Source: Apostichopus japonicus (Eukaryota; Echinodermata; Holothuroidea; Aspidochirotida; Stichopodidae). Taken from it: DNA of 60,000 nt. The notes below the pieces were generated by a model. It was not told the origin of the DNA. It saw nothing but the letters and a program-made list of their open reading frames with translations, and did not search any database. The translations under genes and the position numbers were made by a program. Shown one piece after another: positions 37,301-50,300 of this stretch (positions within the stretch are counted from its first letter, which is position 1; every line of letters starts with the position of its first letter). The stretch is from contig NC_092573.1 in NCBI RefSeq assembly GCF_037975245.1, positions 7,428,501 through 7,488,500 of the forward strand, in the 5' to 3' direction.

Positions 37301-40300
37301 AGAGTACAAGATTAACTGCAAATGTAACAGTTACATGAAGGAACTGGTAAAGTTATCCAATGTTTAGTTGTAGTTAGTAAGAGATGCACGTTACATTGTT
37401 GACTAGTATACTGTATCTGCTAGGACGATGGCCTGGAGTGTATTCACACCGATTTCTGCCATAAATAATCTCTTCCTATTGGCTACTCTGGGCAATCAGT
37501 ACACATTTCCTTGACTTCCACACACAAAACAGCTCCCTTGACTATTAGTACTGTTTTCATGGAGAGGTAATCGTCAGAGTGGCACCTGCAAAGGGATATA
37601 TGTCAACAGATCTCCATTTACTGTGAAAGTGTAACCTTTTTGATATTCTTCACTATATGTAGTACTTTCAAGTGAGGAAGGACTTATTATCAATCGGTGA
37701 AAGTGATAGTTTGTGGTAAAACAGTACATTTTGTAAGATTGCTCTCTGCCACAACAGCACCGTCCGTTGCTAACCTAATTTATTGACCTGACAAAAGTCA
37801 AATATCCATTGTGTACATACATATACTGTACATGTACAAATTACTTGATTAATCTGAGTGATTGCAACCTGGCTGTTACTATCCATGTTGTGTAGGAAAT
37901 ACTCTGTCATTTTACAACAGCATTTTGGTATTTTGGTTCCTGTTTATTTTCTAGTTTAAACATACATTGTTTCAATCATGACTGCATAGAGATACTGTTG
38001 CTCGGAACATTCTCCAACTTTTTGTTTTATAACATGGATTTGTGTTGCTTAAATGTTGGTAAACTGTGAGAGCCTTTTCAAAACTAAGTTTTGTTGTAAG
38101 GATCCAGCCTTGTGTTATCATACATACAGTGGAGTATTGTTTAAAGAACACTTTGATAAGTACATAGTGGTATCAATGTTGTGTTACAAGGGTTTAGCGT
38201 AGTATTATCATAAATATGGATTATTGCTTGAAGAGTGCTTTTATTATCTAAATTAAAGAACATAGTGGTATCACTGTTGTGTTACAAGGGTTGAGCTTTG
38301 TGTCTTCATACTTGGGAATTATTGGTTACAGAACACTTTCATAAAGTGCAAAGTGGTATCACTGTTGTGTGACAAGGGTTGAGTCTTGTGTCATCATACG
38401 TGTGGATTATTGCATGTTACTTATATATACCTTTTCTTGTTCTCTTAGGAAAGGACTAGATGTCCCTGATTCAGACTGGCGATCTGTATCCACTTCTCCT
38501 CTGTCCCCAGGGAAATCACCTCAGGTTAGTTTCCATTAAGAAGGAAGGTTGGCATGAGGTCTGGTACCTCAGGTTGGTACCCATTTTTCAAGGTTGGCAT
38601 GAGGTCTAGTACCTCAGGCTGGTACCCATTCTGTGAGGTTGGAAAGAGATATGGTACCTCAGGTTGGTATCCATTCAGTAAGGTTGGAATTAGGTCTGGT
38701 ACCTCAGGCTGGTACCTATTCTGTGAGGTTGGAAAGAGATGTGGTACCTCAGGTTGGTATCCATTCTGTAAGGTTGGAATGAGGTCTGGTACCTCAGGAT
38801 GGTACCCATTTTGTAAGGCTGGAATGTGGTCTGGTACTTCATGTTGGAACCCATTCTGTAAATTGGAATAAGGTCTGGTACCTCAGGTTGGTACCCATTC
38901 TTCAAGGTTGGCATGAGGTCTAGTACCTCAGGTTTGTACCCATTCTGTAAGGTTGGAATGAGGTCTGGTACTTCAGGTTGGTATCCATTCTGTAAGGTTA
39001 GAATGTGGTCTGGTACCTCAGGTTTGTACCCATTCTGTAAGGTTGGAATGATGTCTGGTACTTCAGGTTGGTATCCATTCTGTAAGGTTGGAATGATGTC
39101 TGATTGGTGCATATTCCTCTCCATCTCTATACAAAGTAAGTTTCCAGTCAGTGATCGTATCTTAAATCTTTGTAAGAATCTTTGTAAATCTTTATAAGAT
39201 ATTTGTGTCTCATTAGCATTCATTTCACACTTAAAATTGTGAGAACTATACCTACACCTTGTAAAGACATTAATTTCTAGTGAGTCTTATTAATATCAAA
39301 GAAAAGCTTGTATATTCTTCTCTCTACTCACAATTTTGGGGTTAAAGTAATTTATTTGATCTTTAGTTGATGGGCGACAAAAAGACATAAAGCATGATGA
39401 GACATTCTGACTGCAAAACTTATTTATGACAAGTTGAAAAGTCAGAGAAAAATATATCCAATCATCAGCACAGACGATGGTGTGAACAAAAGGGGAGATA
39501 GAGAGAATTCTGGTGGGGTGGGGAGGGGGGGGTGGGGAGGGGCACAGAACCATGCTGCTATAAGAACAATATTCAGCTACTAAATAAATAGTCATCCCTC
39601 CCACTTGTTGTAGTTGGTGTTAAAGAATTTGTGAGACATTAAATGAATAATCTTTTGTATAGAAATGCTATGTTAATCTGTGTTGCTTTTCTGTGACCAT
39701 AGCAGGAAATGATCGCCCTTCAGATTTCCTGACTCTTGTTGTCTTTTGCTGTGGGAATAGATTCTGATAACATGTACTAAAGATTTGATATCACTTACCA
39801 CGAGTAGACCTGCTAGCTTTCAGTTCGTAGTCTTATTTCTTGGGTGAATCAGCTATTTGTGTGGTTTCTAGGTGGCTGTATGATTTCAATGCAGATTTGG
39901 GCATTTCGTCAACTTTTTTGTCAGTTTGAGCAACCATACCTTCTTTAACTCCAAACAAGACTGAAAACAGAACAAGCTCTTTTCACCACATGATTGTTTA
40001 TAGTAATTAAACTATTTCATTATAAAATTGTTGTTATCCATACAATTTTCAAATCTGAAAAAAAATGATCACAGGTTGCAAATATTTATTCAACCTTTTT
40101 ATTTTGCATTTTCTTCATGATTTAAAATAAAGACGTAGCTTTACTAAAGCCAATGAAGTTCCGTATTATAATATGATTTGAGTATATGCAATGTAATCAA
40201 TAGATCCTTCAGTTGTATATATGAATGAATCATAGATCATGTCTGCATCAAAGATGAGAATTTACACCAAGCTATTCTTTGTGGCTCTTTCCGTGTATTG

Positions 40301-41273
40301 CATAATAGATTGAAATATTTAACTACTTTGCTATTCTACAGGTATTCTCACATATGATGTGTATTAATTGATGTCTACAAGTTGTTTTAAAATACTAAAT
40401 GATAATAAATAATCATGTATAATTATTCTTCAGGAAAAAAGGAGTGTTGACTCAGATGATGAACCAGCTGTTAAAGGCCCTGTCGAGATTGCTCTTGTGA
40501 AGGGTGGATTTGGACAAGGTTTAGGCTTTAATATTGTTGATGGAGAGGAATTAAATCTTGGCAGGAAAGGCATATTTGTGAGGTCATTGTTTCCTGGAGG
40601 ACCAGCAGCCACAGATGGTCGTTTGCAAGAAGGTAACAATTGTTCTATTGTTTTCATTGCTTAGAATAAGTTTTATCAGATTTATCGCTTGGATGGATTT
40701 ATTTGATTTATTGCTTGTGTTAATTGAATGAGTATATTGATTGCGTTTATTGTCTGAATGAGTTTATCGATTTTATCCATTGATGGGAACCGTTTATTGT
40801 GTTTTATGACTGTGTTCAACGTTTGAATGAGTTTATTGCTTTTATTGTATGTGTTTATCCATATAGAATGTGTTTAATTACATGTATATATCTTTTCAAC
40901 TTCAGGTGATGAAATTCTAAAGGTGAATGGTGATACCTTGTCAGGGTTAAATCAGCAACATGCAACAGCAAAGTTCAAAGTAAGTGACATTGTGGTGTAA
41001 TTGAACCTGCTAAGGAAGGTTGTAGGTGTCTGGGTTATTCCCTTAGAGAGTTCAGAGAGATGTCCTGTAAATTCTGTCTCTTTACATTATCGCACAGTAA
41101 TTCACTTTAAAAGTCAAAGTGGTTGTCTGCATGGGTAATATATGTATATATAATGTATATATGACAAAGATTTAATTGTTCACTTCCTGCTGCAAGAGTG
41201 CTCAATACGTAGATGTAGAGCAAATAATATATAGTATACCTATACGGTAATTTACTATATCATATAATGCATG

Positions 41274-41317
<44 letters not shown>

Positions 41318-44300
41318 GACTCATAATTGACAAATAAGAAGTACTGTTCTAGAAAACACATTGGAATTTAGGTCCCCTGGCACCTATCTCAGTAATACTT
41401 GGCAGTGGAATGAAAAGGTACAAAATGTAACACGTTTAAAGTATGGCGCAATATAAGTGTGAGTGGCACTGATGGAAATAGTAACTAATAAACCATGACT
41501 ATACAGGAAGCGGATTATGGAGCAAAGATAGGAAGAATGGATTATATATGTTTGTAGAACTGGTTGTTGTTTAGGGGTCCCAAGTCTGTCGAGGCTGGTG
41601 ATGTGAGACTTAATACGAATATATGATTTATATATATATGTTCTGTACTGTATGATATAACAGTGTGTTCTATAGATAGATATATGTATCTAACATAATT
41701 CCAGGATTTTATGTTTGTACAGTATAGTATAGCTGTATTGATACAGTGTGTTTTGTACTGTATGATATATGAATAACAGTGTGTTCTATAGATAGATATA
41801 CATATAAAACATACTTCCAGGATTTTATGTTGTACAGTATAGTATAGCTGTATTGATACAGTGTGTTCTGTACTGTATGATATATGAATATAACAGTGTG
41901 CTCTATAGATAGATATATGTACAGTATATATAACATACTTCCAGGATTTTATGTTTGTACAGTATAGTATACAAGTATTGATACAGTGTGTTCTGTACTG
42001 TATGATATTTTTATAACAGTGTGTTCTATAGTGTATGTATAACATACTTCCATGTTTTCATGTTTGTACAGTAAAGTATATTAGTATTGATACAGTGTGT
42101 TCTGTACTGTATGATATATGTATAACATTGTGTTCTATAGATGTACGTATATAACATACTTCCATGTTATAATGCTTTTATAGTATAGTATACATGTATT
42201 GATACAGTGTGTTTTGTATTGTATGATATATATATGTAAAGCATTGTTTTCTATAGATAGATATATGTTTATAACATATTTCCTTGTGTTTATGTTTGTA
42301 AAGTAATTATACATGCATTCATACAATTCATTACTAATGATCTTTTAATGGCTATTACTATTGCATAATATTTTCAGGTTTCAGGGTCAAGTTTTCAATC
42401 ATAGCTTCTTTGTTTTCATTCTTTGTCACAGCAAGTAAAGAAAGGTTTAGTAACCTTGACTGTCATGAGTAAGATGGAGACACCCTCCTCCAACAGCATC
42501 ATTTTACCTCCTCCCAGAAGGTATTACTCCTTGTTTTATTTAGTAATTTAAGGTGTCTGCAGTTTTGTTGAAACATCATCTTTTCATCTAACTGTCAACT
42601 TGTGTTTTGTTGTAGTGTGTTGAAAACTGAGCGTAGTAAACCCCTGGTATTCAAACTGTTGTGCTCAGTGATCCCAACTATCACCACTATCACCTAGGCA
42701 ACCCTCCAGTGGTGGTGTATTTGGTGGCCTAGGGAATTGGTATTCAGGAAGAAGCTTTATATATATATATATCCACCTTCCATGTTAATAATGATTGAGG
42801 ATGCTTAGTTTGCAAAGTGCTGTTTTATTTTGCAACTTTTGTAGCAATTTATTTTTAAGATTTCTCCACTTTTTGCACAAATAGTGGCATAATTTTTCTT
42901 CAGAAATTTTGGCGACACAAAAGGTGTCGTAACAGTATGGATACCAGGGTATTAGAAGTAATCAAAGCAGTGCTGGGCTGGAGTGTCATTAGAGAACATA
43001 GTGACTCTGAACATTGTATTCTAAATAACCTTGGTGTTTCTCAGTTGACAAGTCATAACATTTATTCAGTTACATTCATTGTACTTATAACCAGGTGCGT
43101 TTATGTCATATGTAATGAACGAAAAGGATTGCTGTTCTGAACTGCTTTTGGTCTGTATTGATTAAAAAAAAATGTCCTCACATTGCTTGTCCATGTAATT
43201 GAGATTATTCTAAATGCTCCGGACAGAACATCAGAATTTAATATCAATACAAACTGCAAAGTGTTACAGTTTTGCTTAAACTACATGAGACCTAAGGGGA
43301 TGTTTGCGTCCATTCTGATCATCCCCTTTAATGTAGCAAATTCTTGCTAACATAATGTTTGTCATGACTACCTTGCAAGTTTAATAGCTAGTTGTATGAA
43401 AGGGTACAATTAATTCTATGCAACATTTGGTTTTTGTTCATTCTATGGTTAATTCACTGTCTGCAAATTCTAGTTTGCTCCTCCACATTGTCATAACGTT
43501 TATTGTCTCTGAGAGTAATTAATCTCTCCTGATCCTCATTAATACCTCGTCAGTCATGTTGTTCATCATCCGTCTCCTATCTGAGTACTCTCTAACAAGT
43601 TTTGCCATCTGCTGTTTGGTGGTAGATATTTGAAATCAGAGTTGTGTGCGTTGTGTGGCTCCATGCAAGTCGTCTTCAATATGTCTTCTAAATTTTGTAT
43701 CTTAATAAAGGAAAAGAATGAAGTCGCAGAACAGTGATGATGAATTTATTACTCCTGCTGTACACAGAAGGATTATAATTGAAGTAATCCTTAATAAAGG
43801 TAATAACACTAGTTTTCATACTGTAGGACCAGTTCAGCCTGCCTGGGAAATGATATTAACCTCTCATACTTAAATATATAATAAAATATGTCTTTGTACC
43901 GTTTGCCATCATCAAAGTAAATTCCACTCTCTGTGGATGTTTATGTAATAGAAAATGCTTCATACCAGTTACGTCAGCTTTGTAAGGTTCTACTAATGGA
44001 GTTATCCAGTCCATACTTGACTGAGACACCTATATAACCATTTCCTAGCTGTTGGTGCTAGTGACACTTATATACCATTTCCTTGCTGTTGGTGCCAGCG
44101 ACACCTATATAACCATTTCCTAGCTGTTGGTGCTAGACACACATATATAACCATTTCCTACCTGTTGGTGCCAGCGACACCTATATAACCATTTCATTGC
44201 TGTTGGTGCCAGCGACACCTATATAACCATTTCCTTGCTGTTGGTGCCAGCGACACCTATATAACCATTTCCTTGCTGTTGGTGCCAGCGACACCTATAT

Positions 44301-47300
44301 ACCCATATCCTACAGTAGCTGTTGGTGCCAGTGACACCTATATAACCATTTCCTAGCTGTTGGTGCCAGCGACACCTATATAACCATATCCTACAGTAGC
44401 TGTTGGTGCCAGTGACACCTATATAACCATTTCCTAGCTGTTGGTGCCAGCGACACCTATATAACCAGTTCCTTGCCAGCACACCTATATACCCATATCC
44501 TACAGTAGCTGTTGGTGCCAGTGACATCTGTGTAACCATTTTCTTGCTGGTTGATGTCAGTCAGAAGTTCTAGTACCTTACATCCCATTTGACCAGCAAT
44601 CACACCCATGTTAATGTCAGAAATGCTAGACCAATACAAAGAGTAGGAGAAGTATCAGAAACTCATCTGATTATTCAATTGATTGGTTTGCTTTCTTCCT
44701 CAGAACATGAAAAGAGCCTGGGCATTGCTGTGATTTGTTTACCAATCCCAGGGAAGGCTCATGAGAGCGGAGTTTACATCCATCAACTAGCAACAGCTAC
44801 TACTTCTCCAGCCAGGAGGGCTACCAAATTATGGTCAGTAGCGATAGATTTTGAAGAAATTTCTGCAATTTTTCTTTTTTCTTACTTGTCATGAGTTGCA
44901 TAGATGGAGAGGTTAATGTTGTAGGTCTACTGAAGAATAATGATATGTGGTTCACTCATATTCAGTGATGGCTGATTGTAACTCATGGAGGTATTCTGTT
45001 GTAGATCTCATGTATCCCTGTATGCCTGTGGTTATAATAACAAAAGTTATAATAAGTTATAAGTTAATCATAATGAGTTATAATAACAAAAATCTTTATG
45101 AGACTTGAGAAAGAATATTTCAATCATGGGTTAAAAGAGGACACTGTCAGCCATTACCTGGCTTTAATACTCTTATTGTATTTTCAGTTTTTCAATTATT
45201 ATTTAGGGGCAATCTCTGTCTTTTACATCATCATTTAGGAATTTATGCAAGTATTAATGTGGGTTTTGCATTGGTTTTCTAGTGTTACCATTTTCAACAA
45301 TTGAGGGAAAGATGAGGTACCTAAAGACATTGTCTGTTGCTTTGATTCACAAAATAACATTATGATCAAATTAGGCATAAACTTCACAATTTTGATATTG
45401 GCAAACTAAACAGTAAATTAATTTTTGCAACTCAAAGTTTAAGAAGGAGAAGTGAAGTGTCTGTTACCATAATAGTTAGAGTGACAAATATGCAGTAATT
45501 TACAGCTGAAAAATGGTTTTGTTGGAATGGTGCTATGCCACATCCCAATGTAATATTGATGTTTAATGAAGATTGAAGCTAATTAAACAATTGATTTGGT
45601 CATTCTCTTATTGCAGTCCCCTTGTTGCGGGTAAGATTCTTGGAATTCTAGTGTCCCACTAGAAACTGTTTTTGCAACTCAAAGTTTAAGAAGGAGAAGT
45701 GAAGTGTCTGTTACCATAATAGTTAGAGTGACAAATATGCAGTAATTTACAGCTGAAAAATGGTTTTGTTGGAATGGTGTTATGCCACATCCCAATGTAA
45801 TATTGATGTTTAATGAAGATTGAAGCTAATTAAACAATTGATTTGGTCATTCTCTTATTGCAGTCCCCTTGTTGCGGGTAAGATTCTTGGAATTCTAGTG
45901 TCCCACTAGAAACTGTTTGTTTATCTTTAATGTATATATTCACATATTAATATTTGTTTTTCATTATTTTCAGTGTGGGTGCCCAGGTGTTGGAGCTTAA
46001 TGGGCAGAGCCTGTGCAATGTTGAAACTAAGGATGCCCAGAGTCTTTTCGGCAATCTAAAACCAGGACAAGTCCAATTGAAAATATCACGGTTTATTAGC
46101 GCAGAGGTAATAAGTTATATGAGACTAGAATGTTAAATGCAACCGCTTGGAGATGCAGATTGGCTAGAAGTTTTATGAAAACAAATGTAATGTGTGATGT
46201 TAGTAGTTTGTTGTCTAGGTATTTGAGAGGTGGTGTTCCATTGACAGTGTTTTGTGGTCTCTTTGAATTGAAGGGTCAAGTTAGAACTATTCTAATAATA
46301 ATTATTACTCTTTGGATTTCAGGAATCGAGGCAGGAATTGATCAAGGCCCAGGAATGTGCTCTTCGGCTAGGGAACCCACCCAAAGATACCACCAGCAAA
46401 GGCTCCCAGAGAGGTATGTTTGGATGTCAGCTTCAACAACTCGGCTACTGTTATATGCAGAGACAACATATAGTGCAAAAGTGTACTCAACTTGTTTGGA
46501 TAAGTTTAAATTATAGACCAAGTCAGGGGATTGCATAAGAAGGATGTGATTGTGGTAGGCAAGATTGGGGAATAATACCTTATTACTCCATCTAGTTTTG
46601 AAAGTGGATAGATTGCCAGATGAAAATGTTGCTATTCTAGGCAATAAACCAGAGTGGGTGATATGATGTTCATGGTCAGCGTTGGGGTGGTGGGATGGAG
46701 GGGGGGAGTCAGGATGAGGTCCCCAGGGAAGGAATGATGGTTATGAATGAATGAGTGTTATCCTTTGTTAGGTTGTTTCTTTGTATCAAAACCATAGCTG
46801 CTATTTGACTGGATTAAAAATGGTAAAGTATTCATTCTTCATTCTTTTCTCTATATTTGAAAAAACCTTAATCAGAAGTTGATGTAAGTAAACCAATTAA
46901 AAGAAAGTAGCTTATAAGTAGACTACTTAAGGAAAGGTATGTCAAGAGCAACTGTAAGCAGAACATTTGCAATGAGAGTTCATGAAGAATTCATGAGTGA
47001 GGTAAAGAAAAGTTTTTGTTTCTGCATTTTACATAAAAAAATATTTTGATAACCATGAGGTATCGAATATTCTTCATGTTATATTATTCTGGTGCGCTAA
47101 AGCGACTGCAGTGTGTATATTTCAACGCATTATTTCATTTGTGTTTTATTGATTTCTTTCACATTTTCGTCTTTCTCTTAGGGAGTCTTAGTCCAGAGGT
47201 GGCTGGTAAAAGGGTTGCGGGTTCTTCTTCATCTATCAATAGAGACAAGGTGTGGTGCTATGTTGTATACCTGGTGCCTTTTCATCAGAACCATCATTGT

Positions 47301-50300
47301 TTCTTTGTCATCATTGATAGCTTTCTCTCCTCCATGCTCCAGAAAATGCAATAAATTATTTCAATCTAAAAAGTGATGAACTCCAGTCTTTTGATTGCAA
47401 GTAGATGATGTTTGTGGTCGTCTTCCAAATTCCTGCCTTGTTGTGTCCTATTGGTTTGCTATCAACGACAAAGCAGCAATGTTAGTTTGATGCACTATAT
47501 ATCTATCATTTGATATCATTTTAGATCTTTAATGTTTATGCAGTGATTAATATTTGCTGGACTTGAAATGATTGCATAATCTTCATACTTACCTGTCTCT
47601 TCTTGTGACTAACTATTCATATTTCATCAAAGCCTGTAAGGTCTCTCTGATTTAACATGGTTGTCTTCCTTCATCAGTCTCATCTTTTCATTAGACCGAA
47701 AAGAGGGTCAAAGTTATTCCAACTTTCTTAATTTTGTCGTAAAATTTGCTCAGTTTTCGGTGTGAGTTCTTATTCCTACTTTTTCAACAAACTTTATCCA
47801 AAAGACTAACCTACTATTACTGCCTGTTTTATTTGTTTACATTTCATCAATCCATTTGCATCTAATTTGCATCATTAAAATTTCAAGTGTACCTGTGGCA
47901 ACCTCTGTTTTACTCTTTATTCTTTGAATAATGTCGAGTTAATTACAATTATGGCCTGGTTTTTTAATATATTTACAATGGAAAAATATGTAAAACAGAT
48001 TGTAACATCTGTGCAATTCATTCTTATATTTCACAGGAGTGGATACCCTTTGTGGCTTCAATGTATTTCTGCTAAAATACAAGTTTTTAGTAAAATTACA
48101 TAAATTTAGTCAGTCTTACAAGTATTTTGCCAAAATATATTCTTGGTTGAGGGAAGTTAATGTGTAAAACTCTGCATTTCTTGTCTTCTGTCAGGACAGT
48201 TTCTGTTCTTTTAATCACTCAGCAAAACCAAAAGTTACAATTTATGAACTATAAGAGACGTCTTTAAATTTGGTGGCCAGCTGTGATTGGTAAATACCCA
48301 TCAGGGTCATTTACATCAGCAAAGCTAGCAATACTTGTATAACATATCCATCAATTGATAAATCAAAGAAGGCCAAATGCAATGACTTAACAAGTAACTT
48401 TCAGTGTGTATGGGTTTGTCTGTTATATTTTTACAGTTTGTGAGTTAATGCACTTATTATAAATTCTGCTATAAAAATGGCTACAACCATATACTAACCA
48501 TTGTCAATCTTGTGGCACGTAACCAACCTGACCTATGTGGTCACTTCTTAATCATTTAATGCCTGTTTGTTATCATCTGCTTTTGCCTCTCAGCCAATAA
48601 AAAGGGTAACATGGTCCAGTAAGGTAGGTGTACCCCAACCCTACATGAATAAAAACCATTGTATCCTTGCACTTCCCACTTTGAGTTTTTATTTTCGCAT
48701 TTGGTGTGATAGACATTTTTATGTTTTGATGCTAAGCAGTAAGATTTGGTCTATCAGCTTTTTAATTTCCCTTGAAGAAGTCATAATTGGTTCTCTCATC
48801 TGGTTTCACCACTTTTGGGTCTTTTAATCTGTAAGAAATGTTGGAAATCCCTCCTCATCATATCCAAGCATATTTCCTAAACATTGCTGCTGTAATATCA
48901 TGTGATGTGTCTGGTAACGTGTGTAGTAAAAACAGAAAACTAATGAATAGTTCATGGTGAGGTGATAGCAAAAAATCAAATAAGTTGTGCTTTGTGTCTT
49001 TAATATGCTTTTAGTACTGAATGCAGTAATGTAGTAATCATGAAAGACTTTTCTAATTCTTGAAAATCCCTTGAATTATGAAGTTTAGTCTGGAAAAGTA
49101 AGGAAAATCCATATTTCAGCACTTCTTATTTTAATTACTACTTACAAAAGGTTTCTTTGTGACAAAGAACATGTTTTGTCCGTAATGTTCAAGTTTGTTT
49201 GTATACTCACCTGTGATTTGTAAATTCCTTTAATCTTGGTAATTTAATGATAGGAGTTAGCATACAGCATGTAAGAGTTACAATTGTTAGGCCTACCATA
49301 GGTAGCCTAACATTACATCCTCATTAGTATGTAGGATTCATGGTAAACTGTATAACATGTTTTGGTCATGAAAAAGTTTGGAAGTTAATTTGTTGAAAAA
49401 CCTGACAGCCATGTGAATTGCACCGGGAAATTCTTCTCATTATCAAGGAATGAATTTAATACTGTGAGTGAGTTCTTATACAACTGAAAATGATATAAAC
49501 CAAATTTCCAGCTTCCTGTAATATTTTCCATCATGGGTCACTAATGCCTACTATTGCCAAATAATAGTTTATGTGGTTGGCCATCATAAAACTAACCAGA
49601 ACTGCATTTATACCATCAATAACCTTTTTCCTCAAAATGCACCATAAAGATCCTGTGTAAACCTGATCTTAAGGGTTGCCAAGCCATCTCATCTCTTTTA
49701 CAAGATGTTTTACATTGATTAGTGACTATTGGTATGTAGTTGGTCCTAGACCCTACATCCTAAGTTGAAACTTTGTGTCTCCCTACAGCAGGGTTGTCCA
49801 ACCTTTTGCAGAGGAGGGCCACATGGAATGATTATGATGAAGGAGGGGGCCGCATGAGCCCTACGCTCGATTTTTCAATTTTTTTGCCCGAAGCCCAAGG
49901 CAACAAAATGCAGTTTTTTGGACCCTGAAGGTTCGAAGGATTGATTATATAGCTTCAAATTGTTATCAATAAATCTGCTCACTAAAATTTCGCACCGTAG
50001 AGCATCTCTGGCGGGCCGGACGCAACCCTGCGGCGGGCCGGACTGTGGCCCGCGGGCCGTAGGTTGGACAACCCTGCCCTACAGTAACATTATCTTTCTA
50101 TCAATCCATGGCACTCACATCTCACCTAATCAAAAATTAAACTGACCCAACAGTGCTGAAGCTGATTGTTATTATTTACTTGTGGTCAATCATTGTTGTA
50201 CTACTAATTAATATTGCAAATAATTAACAGTTTTCCTCTCAGTTTTCCTGTGTTGATGGTCTGTTATTTGTTTGCTTCCCCCCTCCCCCCCAACCCTGCA

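Noticed and set aside
38554-39223. Open frames of 94-177 residues on both strands
   Set aside because: They follow from a 45-bp repeat whose period is a multiple of three. Both strands are open at once, and no splice or start context supports a gene.
41542-42045. 167-residue reverse frame rich in Tyr/Ile/His
   Set aside because: Translation of a ~116-bp AT-rich intronic array, with no family resemblance.
44219-44539. 106-residue reverse frame with GYIGVTGTNS repeats
   Set aside because: Translation of the 38-bp minisatellite, inside a PDZD2 intron on the opposite strand.
45617-45630. 14-bp block with acceptor and donor as a constitutive PDZD2 exon (also 45864-45877)
   Set aside because: Including one or both copies breaks the frame. 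Joining 44833 directly to 45974 gives the conserved PDZ4 sequence without a gap.
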